Shown in pieces: positions 17,798-27,741 of a stretch of 64,000 bases of DNA. The translations under genes and the position numbers were made by a program. Under the pieces are notes generated by a model. That model saw only the letters and a list, made by a program, of their open reading frames with translations, was not told the DNA's origin and ran no database searches. This DNA comes from Mycobacterium rhizamassiliense (GTDB lineage Bacteria; Actinomycetota; Actinomycetes; Mycobacteriales; Mycobacteriaceae): the NCBI RefSeq assembly GCF_900157375.1, contig NZ_LT721901.1, positions 4,049,685 to 4,113,684 on the forward strand, given 5' to 3'. Positions within the stretch are counted from its first letter, which is position 1. The number at the start of each line of letters is the position of its first letter.

Positions 17798-18412
17798 TTA
17801 CAGCGGAATCCAGACTCCGAAGAAGTCGAAGCCAAACTGGTTAAACGCAGGATTCCAGACGGGCGTCTCCTGGTAGCCGTAGTAGTCGATCGGGCCGTAG
17901 TTCCATGGCCCGCCAGGCGGCGGGAGCGGCCGATCCCAGGCCGGACGCGGCGGTGCGCCATAGCCCCAGGGGCCAGGCCCGTCGCCCCACGGGGCACCGT
18001 GGAAGTAGCCACGCTGTGCGTCGCCGTGCCAGGGGCCGCCGGGACCACCCGGTCCACCGGGACCGCCCGGGCCGCCCTGCCATCCCGGGCCACCTGGGTG
18101 TCCGGGTCCGCCGGGACCGCCAGGCCCACCGGGTCCGCCCGGGGGAGGACCACCGGGTCCGCCCGGACCGTGTCCGTTCGGGCCGCCGGGGCCACCTGGC
18201 CCACCCGGGCCAGGACCGCCAGGTCCACCCGGACCGCCGGGGTCGTTGGGCCCGGTCGGGGCGTGGATGCCGGCCGGCGCGCTGTGCCCACCGGCCGGTG
18301 CCGGAGGCGGTGATCCTGGCGCGGCGTTTGCGAAGCCTGCGCCCATGCCAAGTGCAGCCGCGCCAAGTGCGCCGGCGATGGTTCCTGAAGCAATCAGTTG
18401 ATTGAGTCTCAT
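17798..18412 (-). CDS. Secreted Gly-Pro-rich (collagen-like) protein
   Basis: 204 residues. The signal peptide MRLNQLIASGTIAGALGAAA...NA is of a type common in mycobacterial exported proteins. The middle is about 90 residues of GPGG/GGP repeats, and the C-terminus is aromatic (WNYGPIDYYGYQETP, ending FFGVWIPL). Only the two ends look globular. It is likely envelope-associated. Function unknown. Four shorter frames on both strands here are by-products of the repeat. Confidence 0.8.
   Translation of the reverse strand: MRLNQLIASGTIAGALGAAALGMGAGFANAAPGSPPPAPAGGHSAPAGIHAPTGPNDPGGPGGPGGPGPGGPGGPGGPNGHGPGGPGGPPPGGPGGPGGPGGPGHPGGPGWQGGPGGPGGPGGPGGPWHGDAQRGYFHGAPWGDGPGPWGYGAPPRPAWDRPLPPPGGPWNYGPIDYYGYQETPVWNPAFNQFGFDFFGVWIPL
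18020..18260 (-). repeat. Gly-Pro coding tandem repeat
   Basis: Imperfect 9- to 12-bp units coding for GPGG and GGP run through the secreted protein gene. Repeats of this sort are prone to length change between strains. Confidence 0.75.
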
Positions 18413-18678
18413 TTCCCCCCACTTTCTCGTAGTGGTTACAGCGGGCGTTAACCCCCGAACCGATACCTACGCTAAATAGTTTGGCTATGCGTCGGCTGTG
18501 CCAGGCCCCTGCAGGACCTGTCTGTAAGTTGGCGAGCCCGTGACCTGGCATTTTGGTTGGATCGGTGTGGCCGCCCTCACCCATCAACGCCAGGCTTCTG
18601 AAAAGATAAGCCCGTCTAGATATAAGCGGGAAGGCGAACTGTAATATCTACTGTTGCATGCCTCAGAACAGGAGTTTC

Positions 18679-18714
18679 ATGAAAGTCCGGTACGCGCGGA
18701 GCCTCATATGGTGA
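18679..18714 (+). CDS. 11-residue upstream ORF overlapping the thioesterase start
   Basis: ACAGGAG (18668-18674) precedes an ATG at 18679 by 4 nt. The ORF codes MKVRYARSLIW and stops at TGA 18712-18714, four to six bases inside the thioesterase ORF that starts at 18708 in another frame. The main gene itself has no clear ribosome site, so translation may be coupled to this uORF. Possible, not proven. Confidence 0.4.
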   Translation: MKVRYARSLIW

Positions 18715-19550
18715 CCGAACCCCACATCCTGCCGGACGACGCCGCATTGGCGACGATGCCGTATTTCGTGCGCGACGGAAGTCGTTACGTGCCAACGGCA
18801 ATCGCCCGCGGTGGTTGGGGCCCGTCGATGAGCGGACACGTGGTCGGCGGCATCCTGGCCGCCGCGCTCGAAGGCGTGGTCGACGACCCCGAGTTGCAAC
18901 CCGCGCGGCTGACGGTCGACCTGCCCGCGCCGGCTCGGCTGGAGCCGTTCGAGGTGCACACCCACGTGCAACACGACCGCCGGCGATTGCGGCTGGTCGA
19001 GGCGAATCTCGTCCAAGGCGGCGAGACGGTCGCGCGCGCAAGCGCACTGTTTCTGCGGCGCGGCGCGCAACCCGACGGCCAAGTGTGGTCGCAACCGGTG
19101 CAGATGCCGGCGCTGCCCACCGAGGAGGACGGGACCAACCCGACGCTTTTCCTGCGGACGTACGGCTGGGGCGGCAAGCTGCAGAACCCCGACCCCGATT
19201 GGGACACCTCGGGACCGAAGTACACCTGGCTACACGAAATACGTCCACTCTTCGAAGACGAACCGCTAAGCGCGTTCACCCGCACGGCGTTGTGCGCCGA
19301 CGTCACGGCCGCGATCGCCAACTGGGGCAGCGAGGCGTTGCAGTTCATCAACGTCGACTACACCCTGACGCTGAGCCGACTGCCCGAAGGGCCCTACATC
19401 GGGTTGGCCGCACTCACTCACTACAGCGATGACGGCGTTGCCAATGGTTCCGCCGTCGTCCTGGATCAGAAAGGTCCGGTCGGCACCGCGGTCGCCGTGT
19501 CGATCGCGCACTCCGGATTTCGCCCGCCGGTGCAGCCGTCGGCCGGATGA
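18708..19550 (+). CDS. Acyl-CoA thioesterase-like double-hotdog protein
   Basis: 280 residues with a TesB-like layout: an N-terminal hotdog with GWGPSMSGHVVGGILAAALE and LTVDLPAPARLEPFEV, and a C-terminal hotdog with FINVDYTLTLSRLPEGPYIGLAAL. Members hydrolyse acyl-CoA or bind acyl thioesters. The stop overlaps the ATG of the acyl-CoA ligase by 4 bp, so the two form an operon: one activates acids and the other releases them. ATG at 18708 is chosen because the frame upstream is not protein-like; a coupled uORF overlaps this start. Confidence 0.85.
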   Translation: MVTEPHILPDDAALATMPYFVRDGSRYVPTAIARGGWGPSMSGHVVGGILAAALEGVVDDPELQPARLTVDLPAPARLEPFEVHTHVQHDRRRLRLVEANLVQGGETVARASALFLRRGAQPDGQVWSQPVQMPALPTEEDGTNPTLFLRTYGWGGKLQNPDPDWDTSGPKYTWLHEIRPLFEDEPLSAFTRTALCADVTAAIANWGSEALQFINVDYTLTLSRLPEGPYIGLAALTHYSDDGVANGSAVVLDQKGPVGTAVAVSIAHSGFRPPVQPSAG

Positions 19551-21091
19551 CCGAGGGGACCGCTGTCACCTACTGGACGCTGGTCGCCGAAGCGGCACGG
19601 CGCCAACCGGATCGGCCGCTCTTCTCCGACGACTACGGCCGCAGCCTGAGCGCACGTCAGCTGCACGACGCCGCTTGCGCGACGGCCGCCGCGTTCGCCG
19701 ACCGTGGGGTCGGTGCGGGAACCGTCGTGTCCTGGCAGCTGCCCACCACACTGGAGACCGTCGTGGTGATGGCGGCGTTGACCCGCCTGGGCGCCGTGCA
19801 GAACCCCATCATTCCGATACTGCGCGAACGCGAGGTCGGCTTCATCACCAAGCAGCTGTCCACTGAAGCCCTTGTGGTTCCTGAGCTTTGGCGCGGTTTC
19901 GGGCACGGCGAGCTGGCCAGGGCCTTGGCGCCGGACAGGGGATTCGACGTCATCACCCTGGACCTGGCGGCGCCGCCGCTCGCCGGCGAGCTCCGGTTGC
20001 CCCAGGCGAGCACCGACGCGCTGGCGCCGCCGCCCAGCGTCGACGCCCAATGGATTTACTACTCGTCGGGCACCACCGCCGCGCCCAAGGGCATCCGGCA
20101 CACCGACAGCACGGTGATCGCCGGCTCGCGCGGAATGGTCGACGCGATGGGCATCACCGGCGACGACGTGGATCCGATCGCCTTCCCGATCGCCCACATC
20201 GGCGGGGCAGCGATGGTGGCCGCCGCGCTGATGACCGGGATGCGGCTGGCGCTGTTCGAGGTCTTCGACCCGGCCGCAACTCCGCTCGCCATCGCGGCAC
20301 ACAACCCGACGTTCTTGGGCACGGCCACACCGTTTTTCGTGGCCTTCCTGGAGGCCCAGCGAGCCCACGGCGACCGCCCGCTCTTCGGCTCGCTGCGGGG
20401 TTGCATCGCGGGCGGCGCGCCCATCACCGCCGAACTGGGGCGGCAGGTGCGCGAAACGTTCGGGATGGCCGGTATCGCCAACGCGTGGGGGATGACCGAA
20501 TTCCCGGTCGCCACCTCGCCATCCCTTGACGCCCCACCGGAAGTGCTCGACTACACCGTGGGCACTCCCGTTGCGGGGGTCCGCGTCCGCGTGGTCGGCG
20601 ACGGCGAGATCGAATTACCCGTCGGGCGGGAAGGGGAGCTGCGCCTCAAAGGGCCGCAATGCTTTCTGGGCTACGCGGATGCCACGCTCGACGCCGACGC
20701 GTTCGACGCTGACGGCTGGCTGCGCACCGGCGACCTGGGCTTGATCGACGACGACGGCAATGTCCGCGTCACCGGGCGCATCAAGGATGCGATCATCCGC
20801 AACGCCGAGAACGTCTCGGCCCTCGAGATCGAAAATGTGCTGGCCGCCCACCCCGCGGTCGCCGACGTCGCGGTCATCGGAGTGCCCGATCCCAGCGCGG
20901 GCGAGCGGGTGTGCGCCGTCGTCGTGCCGGACTCAGTCGACGGTGTGACGCTGGAATCCCTTGTGCAGCATTGCCATTCGCTGGGGCTGAGCCGCTACAA
21001 GCATCCCGAGCGGCTCGTCATCGTCGATGCCTTGCCGCGCAACCAGTTTGGCAAGGTCATCAAGAAGGAGCTCCGCGAGGCCTACGGCTGA
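19547..21091 (+). CDS. AMP-dependent acyl-CoA synthetase (FadD-type)
   Basis: 514 residues of the class I adenylate-forming family. Visible motifs are the P-loop YYSSGTTAAPKGI near residue 170, NAWGMTEFP (A5), DGWLRTGDLG (A7), GRIKDAIIRNAENVSALEIE (A8) and a C-terminal PRNQFGKVIKKEL with the catalytic lysine. It activates a carboxylic acid with ATP and transfers it to CoA in the cytosol. Fatty or aromatic acids are both possible. Translation is coupled to the thioesterase by an ATGA overlap. Confidence 0.93.
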   Translation: MTEGTAVTYWTLVAEAARRQPDRPLFSDDYGRSLSARQLHDAACATAAAFADRGVGAGTVVSWQLPTTLETVVVMAALTRLGAVQNPIIPILREREVGFITKQLSTEALVVPELWRGFGHGELARALAPDRGFDVITLDLAAPPLAGELRLPQASTDALAPPPSVDAQWIYYSSGTTAAPKGIRHTDSTVIAGSRGMVDAMGITGDDVDPIAFPIAHIGGAAMVAAALMTGMRLALFEVFDPAATPLAIAAHNPTFLGTATPFFVAFLEAQRAHGDRPLFGSLRGCIAGGAPITAELGRQVRETFGMAGIANAWGMTEFPVATSPSLDAPPEVLDYTVGTPVAGVRVRVVGDGEIELPVGREGELRLKGPQCFLGYADATLDADAFDADGWLRTGDLGLIDDDGNVRVTGRIKDAIIRNAENVSALEIENVLAAHPAVADVAVIGVPDPSAGERVCAVVVPDSVDGVTLESLVQHCHSLGLSRYKHPERLVIVDALPRNQFGKVIKKELREAYG

Positions 21092-21097
21092 AGCGGC

Positions 21098-21718
21098 CTA
21101 CAGCCCCTTGGGCGCATCTCGAACGGCCTGGATCGCCGTCGGATCGCCGTCGAACTCGACTTTGGCCTGGCGGCCGACCGCAAACAACAGCAGCTCCGCG
21201 GGTGCGCCGGTCACCGTGACGGCCGGGCCCTGGCCCGTGATCAGCACCGTCTTGCCCTCCGTGGTGCGCAACGCGACGCGACCCGGAACCCTCCCCAACG
21301 TCATGCGGGCCATCAGCGGCAGCGTGCGGCGCAGGCTGTTGGCCAGCTTGGGCTCGAGCACGCGCGGTTCCCAGTCCGGCTGCGCGCGGCGCACGTCCTC
21401 GTGATGGATGAACATCTCGCCGATGTTGGCCACCGGGTCGAGCAGCTTCAGCGGTGAGTACAGCGGCGGGCCGGACGCCACCTTGTCCAGCAGCTGTTCC
21501 CATTGGCTCTGTTCGGCGACCTCGTTTTGCACCTTGGCGGTGTGCTCGGCGAAGCGCGGGATGAGGATGCCGGGCGCTGCGTCGACGCGGTACTCGCGGA
21601 TCACCAGATGGGCGGCCAGGTCCCGGGTCTTCCAGCCGTCGCACAGGGTGGGCGCATCCGGCCCGACGCTGCGCATGGTTTCGACAAGGGCGGCACGTTC
21701 ACGCTGAGCAACAGACAC
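21098..21718 (-). CDS. TIGR03085-family metal-binding (mycothiol-type DinB-fold) protein
   Basis: 206 residues. The N-terminal motif PTLCDGWKTRDLAAHLVIRE with its histidine, and MFIHHEDVRRAQPDW further on, are the metal-ligand histidines of the DinB/mycothiol-dependent maleylpyruvate isomerase fold. The C-terminal third is the TIGR03085-specific part. GTG at 21718 is preferred to the GTG at 21733 since AAGGGA sits 6 nt upstream. Probably a cytosolic mycothiol-linked enzyme; reaction unknown. It is convergent with the ligase gene (6 bp between stops). Confidence 0.85.
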   Translation of the reverse strand: MSVAQRERAALVETMRSVGPDAPTLCDGWKTRDLAAHLVIREYRVDAAPGILIPRFAEHTAKVQNEVAEQSQWEQLLDKVASGPPLYSPLKLLDPVANIGEMFIHHEDVRRAQPDWEPRVLEPKLANSLRRTLPLMARMTLGRVPGRVALRTTEGKTVLITGQGPAVTVTGAPAELLLFAVGRQAKVEFDGDPTAIQAVRDAPKGL

Positions 21719-21766
21719 CTGATTTCCCTTCACCGGTGACGCTGACCCGTCCAGAGTAGAGCCCGG

Positions 21767-21772
21767 TAGATT
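21767..21772 (+). promoter_or_regulatory. Candidate -10 element of a leaderless htpG transcript
   Basis: TAGATT ends 8 nt before the htpG ATG and no ribosome site lies in between. A transcript starting at or just before the ATG would be leaderless, a common mycobacterial arrangement. Confidence 0.35.
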
Positions 21773-21780
21773 CGGGTCTC

Positions 21781-23706
<1,926 letters not shown>

Positions 23707-23777
23707 ATCGGTCCCGGCACTGATCGGCGGAATTTCGAACTCGATTGAAAGCCGATCGAAAGGGCTAATCTCATCCC

Positions 23778-23993
23778 ATGCCCGAGTTCCGAGCGATCGA
23801 CCCACATGGCGCGGTTGTCGCGACGAACAATTTTGCCAACGCCGATGCGGCCCACACCTGGTTTATCGGCGTGATTGGCGACCGCTCCGAGCTGGGTTGG
23901 CGCATGGAGGTCAACGACGACGGGCAGTGGGCGTTTTTCGACGACACTGGCGGATTCACCGCCCCCATGAGCCGCCATCGAGAAAAGCGCTGA
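23778..23993 (+). CDS. Small hypothetical protein
   Basis: 71 residues, MPEFRAIDPHGAVVATNNFA at the N-terminus and a tryptophan-rich middle (WFIGVIGDRSELGWRMEV). Composition and codon use look coding, and AAAGGG lies 14 nt before the ATG, rather far for a ribosome site. No signal peptide or membrane helix. No family recognised. Confidence 0.6.
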   Translation: MPEFRAIDPHGAVVATNNFANADAAHTWFIGVIGDRSELGWRMEVNDDGQWAFFDDTGGFTAPMSRHREKR

Positions 23994-24087
23994 TTTTCGG
24001 CTTCGACGGGCCTGGCGCGACGTAAACCCCATTTCCTTCGCCGCAATATCCATTCGACTGGGGTTATCCCACAGGTATCGCCTCCAC

Positions 24088-24100
24088 CCGCACGGTGCGG
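24088..24100. promoter_or_regulatory. Perfect 13-bp palindrome upstream of cupin gene
   Basis: CCGCACGGTGCGG has two perfect 6-bp arms around a central G, about 40 bp before the cupin start. It may be an operator or part of a terminator for the preceding small gene. Confidence 0.35.
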
Positions 24101-24137
24101 CAGACTCTGGCATGGCAGGTCGAAGGCGGGTGATCGG

Positions 24138-24605
24138 GTGCACGACGACGGTACTCGGGCAGAAATTGCCGCGATGACGCAAGACGAGATGCCCGGCACC
24201 ACGTGGCTGGCCGCAGCGCCGGGCGAACGACAGGCGATTCGCGTCGATAGCCACTGCACGGGCGGCGCCTACGCCGTTATCGAGTCGGTGGCGCAGCCGG
24301 GCTGCGCAGTGCCGACCCACCTGCATCGCAACGAGGAGGAGCACTTCCTGGTGCTCGCCGGCCGATATCGAATCGCGGTCGACGGCAGTGTGTTCGATGC
24401 GATGCCGGGTACCCGCATCACGGTTCCGCGCAACTCGCCGCACAGCTGGCGAAACGTCGCTCGCGGCGAAAGCCGACTGTTGGCGATCCTGACGCCGGGA
24501 GGATTCGAGCAGATCGCCTACCAGGTGGCGCGCACTCCGGCCGACCAGATCCCAGAACTGGCGACGCGATTTGGGTGCGAAATCCTAGGCCCGCCAGTGG
24601 CCTAA
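24138..24605 (+). CDS. Cupin-domain protein
   Basis: 155 residues. The cupin motif 1 region PTHLHRNEEEHFLVLAGRYR carries the metal-ligand histidines and glutamate, and motif 2 is PRNSPHSWRNV. Probably a metal-binding cytosolic enzyme or small-molecule sensor. GTG at 24138 is the longest start; ATG at 24174 is an alternative. It overlaps the convergent GntR gene stop by 4 bp. Confidence 0.85.
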   Translation: MHDDGTRAEIAAMTQDEMPGTTWLAAAPGERQAIRVDSHCTGGAYAVIESVAQPGCAVPTHLHRNEEEHFLVLAGRYRIAVDGSVFDAMPGTRITVPRNSPHSWRNVARGESRLLAILTPGGFEQIAYQVARTPADQIPELATRFGCEILGPPVA

Positions 24606-25315
24606 CGGGCCGGCGCAGATTCCATGCCGGCCTGACGCAAGAAGGCATAGAGCAGTTCGCCGGTGCCGAGCAGGTGTTCGGTGACAAGCGCTTGCGCTTG
24701 GGCGATGTCGCCTTGCCGCACGGCCCTGAGTAGCGCCGCGTGCTCGCGGTCCGACTCGCCCTTGTAGGACGGCAGCCCGAATTTGAGCCGCAGATAGCGT
24801 TCGCCGCGGCCGTGCAGCGCATTGATCATTTCGAACAGCTGTGGCCGGGCGGCGGGCTCGTAGAGGCTCAGATGAAAGGCCTCATTGCGCGCGACGTAAA
24901 GCGAGGGGTCGGTTTCGGCCGCGGCCGCCTTGCATAGCGCCGCCGCATGGCGCAACGAGGCGGGTGTGTGCGCGGGTATTGCGATGCCGATTGCCAGGCT
25001 TTCGAGCGCGGCGCGTATTTCGTAGATTTCCCGTGCCTCGTCGGCGGACAGTGGCGCGACCGTGGCGCCTTTGTTCATCTCGACTTTCGCCCAGCCCTCG
25101 CTTTCGAGCTGGCGCAAGGCTTCGCGGACGGGAATCGCACTGACGGAGAAATGTCTCGCAATCGCATCCTGGCGCAGGGGAGTGCCCGGGGCGAGCGTCC
25201 CGTCGACGATCGCGGTGCGCAGCGTGTTCGCCACCATGCGCGACGTACTGCCGCGCTCGGCGAGGGACAGCGCGGGAGGTAGCACACCAGACGAGGACTT
25301 GCCTGTTACGCCCAT
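24602..25315 (-). CDS. GntR-family (FadR-type) transcriptional regulator
   Basis: 237 residues. The N-terminal winged helix has LRTAIVDGTLAPGTPLRQDAIARHFSVSAIPVREALRQLE, characteristic of GntR. The FCD-type C-terminal domain has IYEIRAALE and the HLSLYE metal-site region. It is divergent from the MFS transporter gene at 25398, with an AT-rich palindrome between them, so it probably represses the transporter and itself until an imported acid binds. Confidence 0.9.
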   Translation of the reverse strand: MGVTGKSSSGVLPPALSLAERGSTSRMVANTLRTAIVDGTLAPGTPLRQDAIARHFSVSAIPVREALRQLESEGWAKVEMNKGATVAPLSADEAREIYEIRAALESLAIGIAIPAHTPASLRHAAALCKAAAAETDPSLYVARNEAFHLSLYEPAARPQLFEMINALHGRGERYLRLKFGLPSYKGESDREHAALLRAVRQGDIAQAQALVTEHLLGTGELLYAFLRQAGMESAPAR

Positions 25316-25318
25316 CAC

Positions 25319-25329
25319 TATATTATATA
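25319..25329. promoter_or_regulatory. AT-rich palindrome in the GntR-MFS divergent promoter
   Basis: TATATTATATA is a perfect palindrome (arms TATAT/ATATA) in otherwise GC-rich DNA. It lies 4 bp upstream of the GntR start and 69 bp upstream of the MFS start. It could be a -10 region for either gene and the GntR operator together. Confidence 0.5.
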
Positions 25330-25397
25330 CAATCGGACCCACGGGACGGCCGCAACCGCCGAACCGATTCGCGCTCGGATGCCAGCGGAGGCACCAA

Positions 25398-26696
25398 ATG
25401 AGTTCGACGACAGAGCAATCGGCGCCGGCGCGACGTCGCACGCCGCTCAATCGTTCGCAGATCGCCGGGTTCTGGGGCGCGTGGACCGGCTGGACCCTCG
25501 ACGGGATGGACTCGTTTATCTACGCGCTCGTGCTAACCCCCGCGCTGACCGAGCTGCTGCCACGTTCGGGCTTCGCCGCCACCTCGGGCAACGTCGGGCT
25601 CGCGGGGTCGATCCTGTTCGCCCTGTTCCTGGTTGGCTGGGGCCTGTCGTTCATCTGGGGACCGATCGCCGACCGCTTCGGCCGCACCCGGGTCCTGGCC
25701 GCAACGATCTTCACCTTCGCCATCTTCACCGGGCTTTCGGCCATGGCCCAGAACGTGTGGGAGCTTGCCTCCTTCCGCTTCATCGCGGGCATCGGAATCG
25801 GCGGTGAGTGGGCGCTTGCGGGAACCTATGTCGCCGAGGCGTGGCCGGAGGACCGGCGCAAGATGGGGGCCGGACTCCTGCAGACCGGCTACTACGCCGG
25901 CTTCTTTTTGGCGGCGGCGCTGAATTACACGATCGGCGTTCATTTCGGTTGGCGCGCAATGTTTTTAACCGGTGCGGTGCCGATCGTTGTCGCGATTCTC
26001 ATCCTGACCCGGGTGAAGGAGACCGAGAAGTGGCAGGCGGCGGACGCGGCGAAATCTCACGTGAAGCCGTTGCGCGAAATCCTGAGCCCGCGCTACCGCC
26101 GTCGTACCTGGGTGGCCTGCGCGCTGGTGACGATCGCAATCCTGGGGTTGTGGGCGGGCACGGTCTATGAACCAACGGCGGTAATCCAGCTGGCGCAGCA
26201 CGCGGGCCTGGGCAAGGGCGACGCGACCAAGACCGCGTCATGGGCCACCGGGCTGTTGTCGATCGGGACGATATTGGGGTGCCTGGCGGTGCCGATCGTC
26301 GCGGAGCGGATCGGCCGCAGGAAGACGGCCGCGATCTATTTCGCGGGGATGGCCGTATCGATCGTGGGCAGCTTTGGCTGGGCGTTCTACCTGCCCAACG
26401 GCCTGGCGCCGTTCATCGCCTGGCTGTTCGTGCTCGGGTTCTTCGGCGGGAACTTCGCGCTGTTCAGCCTTTGGCTGCCCGAGCAGTTCGAGACGCGGGT
26501 ACGCGCGACGGCGTTCGCATTTTGCACGTCGTTCGGCCGGTTCGTCGGCGCGGGCGCGAACTTCTTGCTCGGCGCGGCGGTGTTGCACACCCATACGCTG
26601 GGCTTGCCGGTCGCACTGACGGCCGTCGCTTTCGGCATCGGGCTATTGATCATTCCGCTCGCGCCCGAGACGCGCGGTGCGGAGCTGCCGCAATAG
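25398..26696 (+). CDS. MFS metabolite:H+ symporter (AAHS/organic acid type)
   Basis: 432 residues with about 12 hydrophobic segments. The motif FIWGPIADRFGRTRVL between helices 2 and 3, an early DGMDSFIYALVL and RFIAGIGIGGEWALAGTYVAE suit the metabolite:H+ symporter group that imports aromatic or other organic acids. GGAGG at 7-nt spacing fixes the ATG. The frame upstream to 25062 overlaps the GntR gene and is not used. Probably controlled by the divergent GntR regulator. Confidence 0.9.
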   Translation: MSSTTEQSAPARRRTPLNRSQIAGFWGAWTGWTLDGMDSFIYALVLTPALTELLPRSGFAATSGNVGLAGSILFALFLVGWGLSFIWGPIADRFGRTRVLAATIFTFAIFTGLSAMAQNVWELASFRFIAGIGIGGEWALAGTYVAEAWPEDRRKMGAGLLQTGYYAGFFLAAALNYTIGVHFGWRAMFLTGAVPIVVAILILTRVKETEKWQAADAAKSHVKPLREILSPRYRRRTWVACALVTIAILGLWAGTVYEPTAVIQLAQHAGLGKGDATKTASWATGLLSIGTILGCLAVPIVAERIGRRKTAAIYFAGMAVSIVGSFGWAFYLPNGLAPFIAWLFVLGFFGGNFALFSLWLPEQFETRVRATAFAFCTSFGRFVGAGANFLLGAAVLHTHTLGLPVALTAVAFGIGLLIIPLAPETRGAELPQ

Positions 26697-26772
26697 CCGT
26701 ACGTGCACAGCCCCCTTGTTATACGCTCGTCCAAAATCCGGATCGGACGCTCAGGACAGAGGGCTACGAGAC

Positions 26773-27045
26773 ATGGGACGGCATCGGAAGATTGAGGGGC
26801 TGCCGTCGTTTGGCGACTTCTCCAGTGTGACCGTGGCGTGCGAGGCCCTGGGCATGTCGGCTTCCCTGGGGTCGCTGGCGGTGCCGTCTGGTTGGCCCAC
26901 GGGCACCGCGACAACCGAGGCGGCGCCCGCTGCCGACGCCGCGAGCCGGCCCAAGTGGCTCACTTTTCAAGAGGGCCTGATGGACGTCATGACCGGGAGC
27001 GGCACCCCGTCCCACGGCGAGGCAGCCGACGTCGACGGGCCCTAA
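26773..27045 (+). CDS. Hypothetical small protein
   Basis: 90 residues, rich in Ser, Gly, Thr and Ala, ending with KWLTFQEGLMDVMTGSGT and an acidic tail. No domain recognised. AGAGGG lies some 11 nt before the ATG. It fills a gap between the transporter gene and the convergent PadR gene, and could be a chance frame. Confidence 0.35.
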   Translation: MGRHRKIEGLPSFGDFSSVTVACEALGMSASLGSLAVPSGWPTGTATTEAAPAADAASRPKWLTFQEGLMDVMTGSGTPSHGEAADVDGP

Positions 27046-27083
27046 ACCGTTGTCCCGCAGGGTAATCCGGGGAATTCGCTCGC

Positions 27084-27701
27084 CTAGCTTGGCCATCCGG
27101 AAGTGAAAGCATGAGGCGGCACGGTGGCGCCGGATGCCGGCGTGACCCCGCTCCATCCCGCGATCGCGTCTTCGGCCCACTGGGTCCATCGCACCAGAGC
27201 CTCGTACTGACCCATGAGCAGTGCCCCGCTGATCGCGGCGATTGGCAGTCGGTCCGGAAATGGGCCGCCCGTCGTTGCGTATTGCGCCGATCTGTCCCGG
27301 ATTTCAGCGAGTCGATCCTCCGCGTCGGCTCTGATATCGCGCACGGTCTTGCGGAGCTGACCCAGATCGCCGGCGTCGGCGAAGGCGACCTTGATCATGG
27401 CTTCGAATTCGATGCGCATCCCACCGGCGGGCGAGTCCAGCCAGTTCTGTAGCGCGGCGCGGCCCGCGTCGGTGATCTCGTAAACCGTGCTGCGTCGCTT
27501 GCCCGTGAACGTGACCTGCGCGGTGGCCAGGCCCGCTTCCACCAGCTTCTTGGGTTCCTCGTAGATCATGCTGGCGGCGCGAGGCCAGAACCAGGACAGG
27601 GTGCGGTCCATCTGTTGCGCCAGTTCGTAAGTCGTGAACGGTTGGATCGCGAGAAGCCCAAGGAGTGCATAGGACGTCGGACTCAACTGTCGGCGAGGCA
27701 C
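27084..27701 (-). CDS. PadR-family transcriptional regulator
   Basis: 205 residues. The N-terminal winged helix PTSYALLGLLAIQPFTTYELAQQM with YEEPKKLVEAGLATAQ and the wing GKRRSTVYEITDAGRAAL are typical of PadR. The C-terminal half is the helical dimer domain. GTG at 27701 is the preferred start. It is divergent from nitronate monooxygenase; the palindrome between them is a likely operator. Confidence 0.88.
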   Translation of the reverse strand: MPRRQLSPTSYALLGLLAIQPFTTYELAQQMDRTLSWFWPRAASMIYEEPKKLVEAGLATAQVTFTGKRRSTVYEITDAGRAALQNWLDSPAGGMRIEFEAMIKVAFADAGDLGQLRKTVRDIRADAEDRLAEIRDRSAQYATTGGPFPDRLPIAAISGALLMGQYEALVRWTQWAEDAIAGWSGVTPASGATVPPHAFTSGWPS

Positions 27702-27710
27702 GGGTGACAA

Positions 27711-27727
27711 TACTCCGAATCGGACTA
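27711..27727. promoter_or_regulatory. Putative PadR operator palindrome
   Basis: TACTCCGAATCGGACTA has a perfect core TCCGA-A-TCGGA and one mismatch in its outer arms. TCCGAC recurs at 27745-27750 just after the monooxygenase start. Its position would cover both divergent promoters. Confidence 0.5.
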
Positions 27728-27741
27728 TGTGAGGAGTAGGT

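Noticed and set aside
17005..18393. Single 462-residue minus ORF covering the phosphatase and the Gly-Pro gene
   Set aside because: The N-terminal part is a shifted frame of the GPGG repeat; a lipobox start inside it gives the true lipoprotein.
17798..18405. Possible CRISPR or satellite DNA because of short repeats
   Set aside because: The repeats are in frame, of codon-size units coding for Gly-Pro, without unique spacers.
26764..27189. 141-codon minus frame between the MFS and PadR genes
   Set aside because: Mostly Arg/Gly shadow composition, overlapping the PadR 3' end; no ribosome site or motif.
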